Shown piece after piece: positions 1 to 9,210 of a stretch of 22,537 nucleotides of DNA. A model generated the notes under the pieces. That model saw only the letters and a list, made by a program, of their open reading frames with translations, had not been told where the DNA came from and searched no databases. The position numbers and the translations under genes are program-made. Position 1 is the stretch's first letter. The number at the start of each line of letters is the position of its first letter. This stretch comes from Candidatus Nitrosopumilus sp. (GTDB taxonomy: Archaea; Thermoproteota; Nitrososphaeria; Nitrososphaerales; Nitrosopumilaceae): positions 1-22,537 of the forward strand of contig JAOUAY010000007.1 in assembly GCA_029860565.1 (NCBI GenBank), written 5' to 3'.

Positions 1-220
1 TCATCTCTAACTTTTCTCGTTCTGTTTCAACTGGTCCTGAAATTTTTGGCACTTCATCTGTAACTTCTTTCATTTGTTCTTGAATTTCATTTTTTGCTTT
101 ATTGTATTCATTAACTGCTTTTCCTAATTTTTTAGCAGCTCCTGGAAGCTTTCCTGTTCCTAAAATTAAAACTAATGCAACAAAAATTATAATCATCCAT
201 TCACTTCCACCTATGTTCAA
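1..220 (-). CDS. tatA: TatA/TatE-like twin-arginine translocase subunit (3' end outside window)
   Basis: Reading the minus strand from a TTG at 220 gives 73 codons that run off the left edge without a stop. The product starts MNIGGSEWMIII, has one hydrophobic segment (about residues 9-22), a hinge with GTGKLPGAAKKLGKAV, then a charged amphipathic stretch rich in K, E and Q. This is the TatA/E plan: a single membrane helix, a KLP hinge and an amphipathic helix that lies along the membrane and forms the pore for folded twin-arginine substrates. Start choice is uncertain: TTG at 220 keeps the usual short N-terminus before the helix, an ATG at 196 would shorten it, and another TTG lies at 232. 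A T/A-rich element on the minus strand near 247-255 is suitably placed for a short-leader transcript. It is divergent from the PII-like gene. Function is confident from the hinge pattern; TatA versus TatE is not resolvable. Confidence 0.8.
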   Translation of the reverse strand, partial: MNIGGSEWMIIIFVALVLILGTGKLPGAAKKLGKAVNEYNKAKNEIQEQMKEVTDEVPKISGPVETEREKLEM

Positions 221-334
221 TGAATAATCCAAGTTACTTTGATATTCTTTATTTTGAAATTAAACGTAATGTCCATATTTGTGCCTAAACTACTGATTTT
301 ATCATTGAATATCATATATGAGAAGCACTAATTG

Positions 335-344
335 ATTTAAATAA
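335..344 (+). promoter_or_regulatory. TATA-like box of the PII-like gene
   Basis: The A/T element ATTTAAATAA is centred about 25 bp before the ATG at 365, the distance at which archaeal transcription starts. It therefore predicts a leaderless mRNA. This is a pattern match, not a measured start. Confidence 0.55.
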
Positions 345-364
345 ATTCAGAACTGTTAGTTTTT

Positions 365-679
365 ATGAAAAAAATAGAGGCAATCATTCAACCAGGATTC
401 AGAGATGCTGTTATAGATGCAATCAAAAAGATTGGCGTTGGTGGTGTTACAGTTCATCAGGTTCAAGGTCAAGGTGCACAAGATCCTCCTCTAGTTGGAC
501 AGTATTTCAGTAGAGATATGGTCATCTGTGTTGTCGATGATCCTAAACTGGATGATATATTGAATGCAATTGCAAATGTTGCTTGCACTGGAACTAAAGG
601 TGATGGAAAAGTCTTTGTCACAACAGTTGATGATGCACTTGATATCTGTACCAAAAAACGTGGAACCACATCTATTTAA
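365..679 (+). CDS. PII-like signalling protein with a shortened T-loop
   Basis: This 104-residue protein belongs to the GlnB/GlnK family: it opens MKKIEAIIQP and has the B-loop signature TGTKGDGKVFV near residues 75-85 that binds ATP/ADP. PII proteins are trimers that sense 2-oxoglutarate, ATP and ADP and control nitrogen enzymes or ammonium transporters through the T-loop. Here the T-loop region (about residues 34-54, GQGAQDPPLVGQYFSRDM) is about eight residues shorter than in E. coli GlnB and has no counterpart of uridylylated Tyr51, so classical uridylylation is unlikely. No ammonium transporter gene is adjacent; the nearest nitrogen gene is the GDH 3 kb away. The last 4 nt overlap the convergent MFS gene. 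Family assignment is secure; the partner is unknown. Confidence 0.88.
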   Translation: MKKIEAIIQPGFRDAVIDAIKKIGVGGVTVHQVQGQGAQDPPLVGQYFSRDMVICVVDDPKLDDILNAIANVACTGTKGDGKVFVTTVDDALDICTKKRGTTSI

Positions 680-1830
680 TTTAGAATTCTTTGTGGTTCT
701 AGTTTCTTTCTAGATCTTATTGCAAATAATGTTACTCCTATTCCTATTACACAAAATACCAAATACGGTGTTTCATTTCCAAATGATTGTGTGATTGGTC
801 CACCAATGGTAGGCCCTATCGCCCAACCCATACCAAAAATTGTTTCATATGCACCAATAATTTTTCCTGAAATTTTCTTTTGGGTTTTACTTAAAATGAT
901 CTCCAAAGTTAATGGAAAAAATATACTAAACCCAAATCCCATTAGAACCAAAGCTATACCAAAAGTAATAATTGAATCTGCAACCACCGATATGGCTAAT
1001 CCAATTGACACTGCAATAGTTGCTGCAATCAAAGTTTGGCTTGTTTTTCTTGCAAATTTTCCTGTCAATGCGAGTGATACCACTCGTGATATTCCAAAAA
1101 TAAAATACAATAACAAAATGTCTGTAGCTGACATTCCATTGTCATTGAGAAATGCTGGATAAATTGTAAGAATTATCCCAAAAGAAGATGTGCAGAAAAC
1201 CAACAATACTATCACTTCGGGAAATTTCTTCATTTCTTTAATCGACGAAAAAGAAAATCGTTCATGATGGTTTTTTACCTTCTTTCTTGAGGCTAGAAGT
1301 GACGTAATTATTGCTGCAGCGAGAATAAATGCTGCAATTTGGAATAAAATTCTGTATGTAACATCTAATCCTTCAAGGAATATTGTACCTAGTAAAGGAC
1401 CTGCCATGAATCCAATTACAAAAAACATTGTAAACCAAGAGATGTTTTTGACCCTGTTTTTCTCAGAACTTTCATTGGAAATGATAGATTCACATGGAGG
1501 CCAAAAAAATGCATGGGCAACACCTGTCATTATTCTGAATCCCATTATTTCTGGAACTGACTGTGCAATTGATAGGAGATAAATTGATGCAGAATTGATG
1601 GCAGCACCTAATGCAAGCAGGTATCCGTTGTTAATTCTGTCAAGAAGAATTCCTACAAAAAGTGGAATAAACATGTAGGGAATAAAATTTGTTAATCCAA
1701 TTAATCCAAGATCTGAATATGTGGCACCAATTATATTCTTTGCAAATACTGGAAGAATTGGTCCATGCAATCCATATGAAATCCCTATGATTAAACCGGT
1801 GATGTTGACTAGTATCAGAACTCTTTTCAT
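676..1830 (-). CDS. Major facilitator superfamily transporter
   Basis: The 384-residue protein is almost entirely hydrophobic segments separated by short loops, with basic loops such as RKKVKNHH near the middle (the usual MFS central cytoplasmic loop) and RSRKK at the C-terminus. Length and pattern fit a 12-helix MFS carrier. The loop after the second helix, GILLDRINNG, resembles the MFS motif A region (GxxxDRxGR), and a second copy appears as GKFARKTSQ. It starts with an ATG that overlaps the methyltransferase stop codon (ATGA), so the two are very probably translated together. The substrate cannot be told from sequence; an efflux role is common for this subgroup but not shown. Its 3' end overlaps the convergent PII-like gene by 4 nt. 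Confidence 0.85.
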   Translation of the reverse strand: MKRVLILVNITGLIIGISYGLHGPILPVFAKNIIGATYSDLGLIGLTNFIPYMFIPLFVGILLDRINNGYLLALGAAINSASIYLLSIAQSVPEIMGFRIMTGVAHAFFWPPCESIISNESSEKNRVKNISWFTMFFVIGFMAGPLLGTIFLEGLDVTYRILFQIAAFILAAAIITSLLASRKKVKNHHERFSFSSIKEMKKFPEVIVLLVFCTSSFGIILTIYPAFLNDNGMSATDILLLYFIFGISRVVSLALTGKFARKTSQTLIAATIAVSIGLAISVVADSIITFGIALVLMGFGFSIFFPLTLEIILSKTQKKISGKIIGAYETIFGMGWAIGPTIGGPITQSFGNETPYLVFCVIGIGVTLFAIRSRKKLEPQRILN

Positions 1831-2516
1831 TTGTATGCGGCAATCATTATTGCCCCACCCATAAGATCTTTCTCAAACTCAACTCTTGAAAATTTCTCTA
1901 GTATTAGTCCTTCCAGTTTTTTATTTTGAGGCCATCTTTTGTATGTGCCATACAGTGTTCCAAACTTTAACCCAAGTCTCCCTCCTGCAACAAATGCAAG
2001 AATGGGTAAAATACATCTTAGATAAAATGAAACGCCTGCTCTATAAAATACCTCATCTGGTTTTCCTAAATCCACAATTACAAATCTTCCATTTTTTTTC
2101 AATACTCTGTGAATTTCAGAAATAGCAATTCTCAAATTGATTGCATCTCTTAAAGAATAACCGCATAACACTGCATCAAACTCTTCATCTTTAAATGGAA
2201 TATGTTCAAAAACTCCGTTTGCCATGTCTGGTGATTTTTCAAAATATGTGCCTGTATTTTTTAACATGGGTACGAGAGGATCATAAAGTGTAATTGAAAT
2301 TTTTCCATCAGTTAATTTCATTGCTGTTTTTGACATATTTCCAAAACCAGAACCTGCATCAAGAATTTTGTTTCCTGGGAATACTCTTTGTGAAATTCCA
2401 CGAATTCGATGCTCTTTATCTTTGCCTAACGAAATAATAGAATTAACTTTATCATAAATTGGAATGATTTCCCGAAGTACTTCCATCACCTCTCCCCAAT
2501 AACTGCCTAAACCCAT
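1827..2516 (-). CDS. UbiE/MenG-like SAM-dependent methyltransferase
   Basis: The 229-residue protein has a class I methyltransferase fold: SAM-binding motif I ILDAGSGFGNMS (about residues 50-61), an acidic residue at the end of strand 2 (LYDPLVPM), and post-motifs FDAVLCGYSLRD and EIHRVLKKNGRFVIVDLGKP that match the UbiE/COQ5 quinone C-methyltransferases. The C-terminal part also follows that family. Thaumarchaea use menaquinones, so a role as demethylmenaquinone methyltransferase is plausible, but other small-molecule substrates are possible. The start used is ATG at 2516; an in-frame ATG ten codons later (2486) is an alternative. It is 52 bp downstream of psmA and overlaps the following MFS gene by 4 nt, which suggests the pair share a substrate or pathway, although that is inference. 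Confidence 0.78.
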   Translation of the reverse strand: MGLGSYWGEVMEVLREIIPIYDKVNSIISLGKDKEHRIRGISQRVFPGNKILDAGSGFGNMSKTAMKLTDGKISITLYDPLVPMLKNTGTYFEKSPDMANGVFEHIPFKDEEFDAVLCGYSLRDAINLRIAISEIHRVLKKNGRFVIVDLGKPDEVFYRAGVSFYLRCILPILAFVAGGRLGLKFGTLYGTYKRWPQNKKLEGLILEKFSRVEFEKDLMGGAIMIAAYK

Positions 2517-2568
2517 AATCTATCGTCTCAGTATACTTGTTTGAAAAGTTTTCAAATCTAAATTTCTA

Positions 2569-3291
2569 TTATGGGGCAAACTTTGATGTGTTTTGAGAAT
2601 AATTTTGTAAATCAGATTCTGAAACTTTCTCAAAGACTTTTGCTTCTGATGTAATCTTTGCCATTTTTATGTGGTTTATTCCCTCTTTTGCTTCCGATTT
2701 TAGATTAATTGCTGCTATGGCTAAAGCTGCTGCATCGTCTAAACCTATATCTTCTTTGTAATTTTTTTCCAAAAATTCATTTACTTCATCAGAACCTGCA
2801 CCTATTGCAACTGCTGCAAATTGTATATAGGTTCCACTAGGATCAGTTACGTAGATTGATTCTCCCTTTTGATCAATTCCTGCAATTATCATAGAAACTC
2901 CATTTGGACGTACTCCTCCATACTGTGTAAATTGATGAGCTTGATCTGCTAAATGTTTGGCAACTGTTGCAACTTCAACAGATTCATCATAAGTCATTCT
3001 GTTTCCTTGTGAAAAGAATCTTGCACCGTCTACTTGAACACGCGCATCTGGGATGTAACCTGCTGCAGCAACTCCTATGTGGTAATCTACTTGGAAAATT
3101 TTTTGTGTAATGTTACTAGTTTGTAGCGTTCGAGGTTTTTCTTCAACTGCCATGATAACTCCTTCTTTACTAGATATGCCAATTGCTAGAGTTCCTCTTT
3201 TTACAGTCTCTATTGCATATTCTACTTGGTATATTCTACCATCTGGGGAATACATTGTAGGAGTCATATCATAACCGCGTGATGCCATCAT
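2569..3291 (-). CDS. psmA: Proteasome alpha subunit
   Basis: The 240-residue protein has the alpha-type N-terminal annex with the proteasome A signature YSPDGRIYQVEYAIETVKRG (about residues 14-33) and the conserved GVSMIIAGID and DPSGTY segments. Alpha subunits form the outer heptameric rings of the 20S core, gate substrate entry and dock the PAN or Cdc48-type ATPase. It carries no active-site Thr, as expected for alpha. The gene starts with two consecutive ATG codons (3291 and 3288). A TATA-like AATTTAAG at 3316-3323 lies about 25 bp upstream, predicting a nearly leaderless mRNA. It is divergent from the winged-helix regulator at 3402. Annotation is secure. Confidence 0.97.
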   Translation of the reverse strand: MMASRGYDMTPTMYSPDGRIYQVEYAIETVKRGTLAIGISSKEGVIMAVEEKPRTLQTSNITQKIFQVDYHIGVAAAGYIPDARVQVDGARFFSQGNRMTYDESVEVATVAKHLADQAHQFTQYGGVRPNGVSMIIAGIDQKGESIYVTDPSGTYIQFAAVAIGAGSDEVNEFLEKNYKEDIGLDDAAALAIAAINLKSEAKEGINHIKMAKITSEAKVFEKVSESDLQNYSQNTSKFAP

Positions 3292-3315
3292 AATATCACG
3301 AGTTCATTCCAAGTC

Positions 3316-3323
3316 AATTTAAG
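3316..3323 (-). promoter_or_regulatory. TATA-like box of psmA
   Basis: On the minus strand this reads CTTAAATT, centred about 28-30 bp before the double ATG of psmA. It fits an archaeal promoter with a leader of only a few bases. Confidence 0.45.
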
Positions 3324-3401
3324 GGTAATTATCTTGTCTGAAATGGCAAAGATCTGGAAATAAGGTTTTAAGCAAAATCGACATACTTTATTTCAGGTAG
3401 T

Positions 3402-3785
3402 ATGGCCAATCAACTCTTAGAATTCAAAAAAATCATTAAATCAAGACAAGTTACAGAGCCAAGAAAAACCGATAAACAGACTAAAAAATTACTACTTTAC
3501 CTGTTTACAAGTACAAGAGGCGGATTATCACGTTTACGAATAATCATCAATTTACTTGAACAACCATGTAATACACATCAATTAGCAAAGAAACTTGATC
3601 TTGATTACAAGGCGGTTCAACATCATATGAAAGTCCTAGAGAAAAATAATATGGTTTCAAAAATTGGTGAAAAATACGGGGCAATATTTCACTTGTCAAA
3701 TTTTCTTGAAATTAACATTGGTGCACTTGATGAAGCAATTGAAAAATTAGACAGAAAATTGAATCATGAGAAAGTCTATTTGTAA
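3402..3785 (+). CDS. ArsR-like winged-helix transcriptional regulator
   Basis: The 127-residue protein has a winged helix-turn-helix at about residues 43-97: LSRLRIIINLLEQP, then CNTHQLAKKLDLDYKAVQHHMKVLE as helix-turn-helix, and a wing of NNMVSKIGEKYGAIFHL. The VQHHMKVLEKNNMV part is typical of archaeal ArsR/MarR-type regulators. The N-terminal 35 residues are basic and unusual, with REP-free K/R/T-rich sequence that may extend DNA contact. No metal-binding cysteine cluster is seen (only one Cys), so it is unlikely to be a metal sensor of the classic ArsR kind. It lies between divergent psmA and downstream GDH (52 bp gap), so either could be a target, but nothing in the sequence proves this. 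Confidence 0.75.
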   Translation: MANQLLEFKKIIKSRQVTEPRKTDKQTKKLLLYLFTSTRGGLSRLRIIINLLEQPCNTHQLAKKLDLDYKAVQHHMKVLEKNNMVSKIGEKYGAIFHLSNFLEINIGALDEAIEKLDRKLNHEKVYL

Positions 3786-3837
3786 TTGAATTTTTGATTT
3801 TACGATCTGAAATTTTGAATTAAACTTAATATAATAT

Positions 3838-5133
3838 GTGCAATCTAAAAAATTATCTTTGATTAAAAACGATCCTTTTACAAATGCAACAAAACAGGTT
3901 AATGATGCTTGTGATATAATTGGCATAAAAGATAAAGAGTTACGTGAATACTTGGCAATGCCAAATAAAGTTTTGAGGGTTAAAGTTCCAGTAAAAATGG
4001 ACAATGGTAAAATTAGAATCTTTACAGGTTTTAGAAGCCAACATAACAATGACCGGGGCCCTTACAAAGGAGGTATTAGATATTTTGATCCCGAAGGTGG
4101 GGTTGAATATATGGAACGTGAAGTTATGGCACTTTCTTCATGGATGACTTGGAAGTGTGCAATTGTTGATATTCCACTTGGTGGAGGTAAGGGTGCCATC
4201 TATGTTAATCCGAAAACTGAGAACCTCAGTGATGGTGAATTGGAGAGACTCACTAGAGGATTTGCATTCAAAATTTCTGAAATTATTGGTCCTGAAAAAG
4301 ATATTCCAGCTCCTGATGTTTACACGACAGGAAAAGAAATGACTCAGATTATGGACACATTTAGTAAATTAAATGGTAACAAATACACTCCAGGTGTAAT
4401 TACTGGAAAGCCAATTTCAATGGGTGGCTCTCTTGCAAGAAATGTGGCAACTGGATTGGGGGCTGCATATACTGTTAGAGAAGCTACAAAAGAATTGAAG
4501 ATTAGTTTGAAAGGTGCCAAAGTTGTGTTACAAGGATTTGGTAATGCATCAACATTTGCAGGAGAATATCTTGAGAAGATGGGTGCCAAAGTAATTGGTG
4601 CTAGTGATTCCAAAGGCTCTATTTCAATTCCAAAAGGTGCAAAAGTTAGTGCAATATTGGCACATAAAGAAAAGAAAGGTTCGGTAGTTGGATTCCCTGG
4701 AAGCAAAACTATCTCCACTGAAGAGTTACTTACTACTAAATGTGATATTTTGGTTCCAGGAGCACTTGAGAACCAAATCAATGCAAAGATTGCAAAAAAT
4801 CTACAGTGTAAAATTATTGCAGAAGCTGCAAATGGTCCAACATTACCTGAAGCTGATCCAATTATTCGTCAAAAGAAAATTTTAGTAATTCCTGATATTC
4901 TAGCAAATTCTGGTGGTGTTTGCATTTCATACTTAGAATGGGTACAAAACAATATGGGTTACTATTGGACCTTTGACGAGGTTGCAAACAAAATGGAGAC
5001 AAATATTACTAAGGGATTCAGGGATGCCTATGCTCTCTCTAAAAAGCACAAAATTGACATGAGAAAAGCGACTATGGTTTTGGCCGTTGAAAGAGTTCTA
5101 GAAGCCTTTAATCAAAAGGGTATTTGGCCGTAA
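3838..5133 (+). CDS. gdhA: Glutamate dehydrogenase (Glu/Leu/Phe/Val dehydrogenase family)
   Basis: The 431-residue protein has the hallmarks of hexameric glutamate dehydrogenase: GPYKGGIRY (residues 74-82) binding substrate carboxylate, the catalytic Lys106 in MTWKCAIVDIPLGGGKGA, Asp160 in DIPAPDVYT, and a Rossmann nucleotide fold beginning LQGFGNAS near residue 232. It interconverts 2-oxoglutarate plus ammonium with glutamate using NAD(P)H, and in an ammonia oxidiser would be an ammonium assimilation route. Cofactor preference cannot be decided here. The start is a GTG at 3838; there is no in-frame ATG before codon 41, and starting there would remove conserved N-terminal sequence. Its stop is 2 bp from the stop of the convergent mini-Toprim gene. 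Confidence 0.96.
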   Translation: MQSKKLSLIKNDPFTNATKQVNDACDIIGIKDKELREYLAMPNKVLRVKVPVKMDNGKIRIFTGFRSQHNNDRGPYKGGIRYFDPEGGVEYMEREVMALSSWMTWKCAIVDIPLGGGKGAIYVNPKTENLSDGELERLTRGFAFKISEIIGPEKDIPAPDVYTTGKEMTQIMDTFSKLNGNKYTPGVITGKPISMGGSLARNVATGLGAAYTVREATKELKISLKGAKVVLQGFGNASTFAGEYLEKMGAKVIGASDSKGSISIPKGAKVSAILAHKEKKGSVVGFPGSKTISTEELLTTKCDILVPGALENQINAKIAKNLQCKIIAEAANGPTLPEADPIIRQKKILVIPDILANSGGVCISYLEWVQNNMGYYWTFDEVANKMETNITKGFRDAYALSKKHKIDMRKATMVLAVERVLEAFNQKGIWP

Positions 5134-5135
5134 TC

Positions 5136-5513
5136 TTAAGATAGAAAAGATTCGTAACATACCAGTTGTTCAATAAACATTATTTTTCCTTTAGTTATTA
5201 TTCGAAGTTTTCTTTTAAATGAAAGATCAACTTTTGTCCTTCTTTGCAACAACTGAATTGTCTTTTCAGTTAATGTCCTACCTTTCTTGTCTCTGTCAAA
5301 AAGAATAATCAGTCTTTCATACTTTGCAACAGAGTCTATAAAATTAATCATTCCTCCAAATCTATGAAATTCCAAAATTTTACCAGAATAGCCAAGTTTC
5401 TTTAATGCATTAGAGTCTCTTTTTCCTTCAACAATAACTACACTATTTCTTATAGAGTTTAATTCAAACACAAAATCTTTTAATTCTAAAATCTCTTGTT
5501 CAGAAACTAACAC
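5136..5513 (-). CDS. Small stand-alone Toprim-domain protein
   Basis: The 125-residue product is essentially one Toprim domain: VIVEGKRDSNALKKLG with the conserved Glu29, and LFDRDKKGRT with Asp73 and Asp75 (the DxD motif). These residues bind Mg2+ in primases, topoisomerases, RecR and OLD nucleases. Stand-alone archaeal Toprim proteins of this size are widespread and of unknown function; a nuclease or RNA-processing role is commonly proposed. The remaining C-terminal part is basic (RRTKVDLSFKRKLR), suggesting nucleic acid contact. The start is a GTG at 5513, supported by a TATA-like element 24 bp upstream that it shares with the divergent amidotransferase gene. It converges on GDH with a 2 bp gap. 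Confidence 0.72.
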   Translation of the reverse strand: MLVSEQEILELKDFVFELNSIRNSVVIVEGKRDSNALKKLGYSGKILEFHRFGGMINFIDSVAKYERLIILFDRDKKGRTLTEKTIQLLQRRTKVDLSFKRKLRIITKGKIMFIEQLVCYESFLS

Positions 5514-5530
5514 AGTGTTAAATCCATTTT

Positions 5531-5540
5531 AACATATTAA
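5531..5540. promoter_or_regulatory. Shared TATA-like element for two divergent genes
   Basis: The 49 bp between the mini-Toprim GTG (5513) and the amidotransferase ATG (5563) contains one clear A/T box, AACATATTAA. Its centre is about 26 bp from the plus start and about 24 bp from the minus start, so one box could serve leaderless transcription in both directions. The reverse complement TTAATATGTT is equally TATA-like. Confidence 0.45.
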
Positions 5541-5562
5541 GCACTTTTGCTCATAACAAACA

Positions 5563-6246
5563 ATGTCTGATGTTTTGCTTGTGCAAAATACTCGGATTGA
5601 AGGCTCTGGATATTTGGGTGAACTTCTCAATAATGATGGATTTGATATGTCTTCAGTTAATGCAAAATGTGAACCATTACCTGAGAAAAATTTTTCTCTA
5701 GTTGTAATTTTAGGTGCGCCTGAAAGTGCAAATGATGATTTACCCTATCTTCAAGCAGAACAACAACTAATCAAAAATTCTGTTGAAAATAATATTCCTA
5801 TTCTTGGAATTTGTTTGGGTTCACAATTAATTGCTAAAACTTTTGGTGCTAAAGTATATCGTGGACCTAAAAAAGAAATTGGGTTTTATGATGATTTGAA
5901 AATAAGCAATAATTCTCGATTTTTTTCTGGGTTCAAAAACCCTTTTACAGTATTTCATTGGCATGGGGATACCTTTGATTTACCTGAAGGTGCAACCAGA
6001 CTAGTCTCATCTGAGCATTATCTCAATCAGGCATTTCAATACAAAAGTGCTATCGGATTGCAATTTCATTTAGAGGTAAATGAAGATATGGTGAATTTGT
6101 GGCTGGATCATACAGAAGAAAAACTTCAAAAAATCCCATATATAGATCCGCAAAAAATTCGCTCAGAAATTATTGAAAATATTTCAACTGTGAAATCAAA
6201 TATGGATAATTTTTACAACAATTTCAAATCATCTTTTGGCCTTTGA
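5563..6246 (+). CDS. Class I glutamine amidotransferase domain protein, GMP synthase-like
   Basis: The 227-residue protein has a complete class I GATase triad: nucleophile Cys84 in GICLGSQ, His169 and Glu171 in LQFHLEV, plus the HWHGDTFDLP segment seen in the GuaA-like family of stand-alone amidotransferases. Such enzymes release ammonia from glutamine and pass it to a partner, or hydrolyse gamma-glutamyl bonds. There is no synthetase domain and no guaA-like ATP pyrophosphatase next door, so the acceptor is unknown and it should not be called GMP synthase. The C-terminal 55 residues, after the triad, are a charged helical tail. It has its own promoter-like box and is followed 41 bp later by the acyl-CoA synthetase, which also has its own box. 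Confidence 0.82.
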   Translation: MSDVLLVQNTRIEGSGYLGELLNNDGFDMSSVNAKCEPLPEKNFSLVVILGAPESANDDLPYLQAEQQLIKNSVENNIPILGICLGSQLIAKTFGAKVYRGPKKEIGFYDDLKISNNSRFFSGFKNPFTVFHWHGDTFDLPEGATRLVSSEHYLNQAFQYKSAIGLQFHLEVNEDMVNLWLDHTEEKLQKIPYIDPQKIRSEIIENISTVKSNMDNFYNNFKSSFGL

Positions 6247-6252
6247 CCAAAG

Positions 6253-6262
6253 TTTAATATAC
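6253..6262 (+). promoter_or_regulatory. TATA-like box of the acyl-CoA synthetase gene
   Basis: TTTAATATAC lies about 30 bp before the ATG at 6288, so the synthetase can be transcribed separately from the amidotransferase with a very short leader. Confidence 0.45.
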
Positions 6263-6287
6263 TTAATTCTGATTTAGCGATTGAACA

Positions 6288-8408
6288 ATGACTGTTGTAA
6301 AGAAAATTTTTGACGATACCATTCAAACCGATCACAAAGTTATAACTGAAGAATTATCAAAATCAATACTCAAATCATATGGTGTTAAGGTCCCACCTTT
6401 TGCACTTGCCACTTCTGCTGAGGAAGCAGCAAAACAAGCAAAGAAAATTGGTTTTCCTCTTGTTATGAAAGTAGTTTCACCGCAAATTTTACACAAGACT
6501 GATGTTGGTGGAGTTAAAGTTGGCGTCGATAATGTTGATGATGTCAAAAAAACATTCACCGACATGTATGGTAGACTTTCTAAAAAGAAAGGAGTTGATG
6601 TAAAAGGAATTCTTTTGGAGAAGATGGTTCCAAAAGGAGGAGTAGAACTAATAGTTGGTATTCAAAATGATCCACAATTTGGCCCAATGATTATGGCTGG
6701 ATTGGGAGGAGTGATGACTGAAATATTCAAAGATGTTGCATTTAGAATGCTTCCAATTACAACATCTGATGCAAAATCAATGCTAAATGAACTAAAAGGC
6801 TCAAAACTTCTCAAAGGATTCCGTGGCAGTGCTCCAATTGACATTAACATGGTTGCAAAAATGTTGGTTGACATAGGCAAATTAGGTGTAGAAAATGCAG
6901 ATTATGTAAACAGCATTGATTTTAATCCAGTAATTGTATATCCTAAATCTTACTTTGTAGTAGATGCAAAGATAATTCTGAATAATGAATTAAAAAAGAA
7001 TTCAATCTCAAAAACAAAACCAAACATTACGTCAATGGAGTCATTCTTTACTCCAAAGTCTGTTGCACTGGTTGGTGCATCTGCAACCCCGGGAAAGATT
7101 GGTAATTCTGTATTAGATGCACTTGGAAAGCAAGATTACAAAGGTAAAGTGTATCCAATTAATCCTAAACAAGAGTCAATTCTTGGAATCAAATGTTATC
7201 CATCATTAGATGCAATAGAAGACAAGGTTGATCTGGTTGTTGTTTGTATTGATCTTTCAGCATGTGGACCTATTATGAAGATTTGTGCAAAGAAAGGAAT
7301 TCATAATGTTGTAATCGTTTCTGGTGGCGGTAAAGAGCTTGGTGGTGACAGGGCTGCAATGGAAGCTGAGGTAAAAGAATTATCACTAAAACACAAAATC
7401 CGTGTAGTTGGTCCTAATTGTATTGGAATGTTTAATGCAGCAAATAGACTTGATTGTGCATTCCAAGGACAAGAAAGAATGGTACGTTCAAAATTAGGAA
7501 ATGTTGCATTTTTCTCACAAAGTGGAACCATGGGAATTAGTATGTTAGAAAGTGCTGATTTGTTTGGTTTGTCAAAAATGATCAGTTTTGGTAATCGTTC
7601 TGATGTCGATGAAGCAGATATGATATGGTATGCTGCAAATGATCCTCAAACAAAAGTAATTGGATTATACGTTGAAGGATTTGGTGATGGTAGGAAATTC
7701 ATCAATACTGCAAAACGTGTAATGAAAGAAACAAAGAAACCCATCGTAATTTGGAAGAGTGGAAGAACTGCTGCAGGTGCAAAACAAGCTGCATCACATA
7801 CAGGCTCACTTGGAGGCTCAAATGCAATGATTATGGGTGCATTCAAACAAGCAGGAATTATTTCAGTTGATAGTTATCAAGAACTAGTTGGAGTCTTGAA
7901 GGCACTGGCCTGGCAACCTCCTGCAAAGGGTAATCATGTTGCTATGACTAGTAATGGCGCTGGTCCAATGATTGGTGGAATTGATCAATTAGAAAAATTT
8001 GGTCTTACAATAGGAAAATTGTCACCAAAAATCCTTAAAAAAATAAAGGATCGTTTCCCACCAACTGTTCCTATTCATAATGGTAATCCTGCAGACGTAG
8101 GTGGTGGTGCAACTGCAGATGACTATAGATTTGTCATTGAACAATTCTTAGATGAAAAAAATATTGATATTGCTATGCCTTGGTTTGTCTTCCAAGATGA
8201 TCCACTTGAAGAAACAATTGTTGATTATCTATCTGATCTCTCAAAGACAAAGAAGAAACCAATTCTTGCTGGCGGTAATGGTGGTCCATATACTGAAAAA
8301 ATGATAAAATTGATTGAGAAACATAATGTTCCAGTTTATCAAGACCTTAGAACTTGGGTTGCAGCCGCATCTGCATTAGCTCAATGGGGCAATAAACTCG
8401 GAAAATAG
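6288..8408 (+). CDS. ADP-forming acyl-CoA synthetase, probably 3-hydroxypropionyl-CoA synthetase
   Basis: The 706-residue protein is a fused nucleoside diphosphate-forming acyl-CoA synthetase. Domain order is ATP-grasp first (about residues 1-235, with [20 protein letters not shown]), then a CoA-binding Rossmann domain (about 250-375, [17 protein letters not shown]), then succinyl-CoA-ligase-like domains with the phosphorylated His504 in [10 protein letters not shown]. This is the beta-then-alpha order. In Nitrosopumilus maritimus two paralogues activate 3-hydroxypropionate and 4-hydroxybutyrate in the carbon-fixation cycle, making ADP rather than AMP and so saving energy. From memory, the paralogue beside the crotonase is the 3-hydroxypropionyl-CoA one, and the same adjacency is seen here. 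Substrate choice is inferred from context, not from residues; 4-hydroxybutyrate or acetate remain possible. Confidence 0.85.
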   Translation: MTVVKKIFDDTIQTDHKVITEELSKSILKSYGVKVPPFALATSAEEAAKQAKKIGFPLVMKVVSPQILHKTDVGGVKVGVDNVDDVKKTFTDMYGRLSKKKGVDVKGILLEKMVPKGGVELIVGIQNDPQFGPMIMAGLGGVMTEIFKDVAFRMLPITTSDAKSMLNELKGSKLLKGFRGSAPIDINMVAKMLVDIGKLGVENADYVNSIDFNPVIVYPKSYFVVDAKIILNNELKKNSISKTKPNITSMESFFTPKSVALVGASATPGKIGNSVLDALGKQDYKGKVYPINPKQESILGIKCYPSLDAIEDKVDLVVVCIDLSACGPIMKICAKKGIHNVVIVSGGGKELGGDRAAMEAEVKELSLKHKIRVVGPNCIGMFNAANRLDCAFQGQERMVRSKLGNVAFFSQSGTMGISMLESADLFGLSKMISFGNRSDVDEADMIWYAANDPQTKVIGLYVEGFGDGRKFINTAKRVMKETKKPIVIWKSGRTAAGAKQAASHTGSLGGSNAMIMGAFKQAGIISVDSYQELVGVLKALAWQPPAKGNHVAMTSNGAGPMIGGIDQLEKFGLTIGKLSPKILKKIKDRFPPTVPIHNGNPADVGGGATADDYRFVIEQFLDEKNIDIAMPWFVFQDDPLEETIVDYLSDLSKTKKKPILAGGNGGPYTEKMIKLIEKHNVPVYQDLRTWVAAASALAQWGNKLGK

Positions 8409-9206
<798 letters not shown>

Positions 9207-9210
9207 CTAT

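Noticed and set aside
1827..2516. An antibiotic biosynthesis or resistance cluster (methyltransferase plus MFS)
   Set aside because: Two genes with an ATGA overlap are not enough; the methyltransferase looks like a quinone enzyme and no biosynthetic core gene is present.
5563..6246. GMP synthase subunit A
   Set aside because: No ATP-pyrophosphatase partner is adjacent, and the sequence context is that of generic stand-alone class I amidotransferases.
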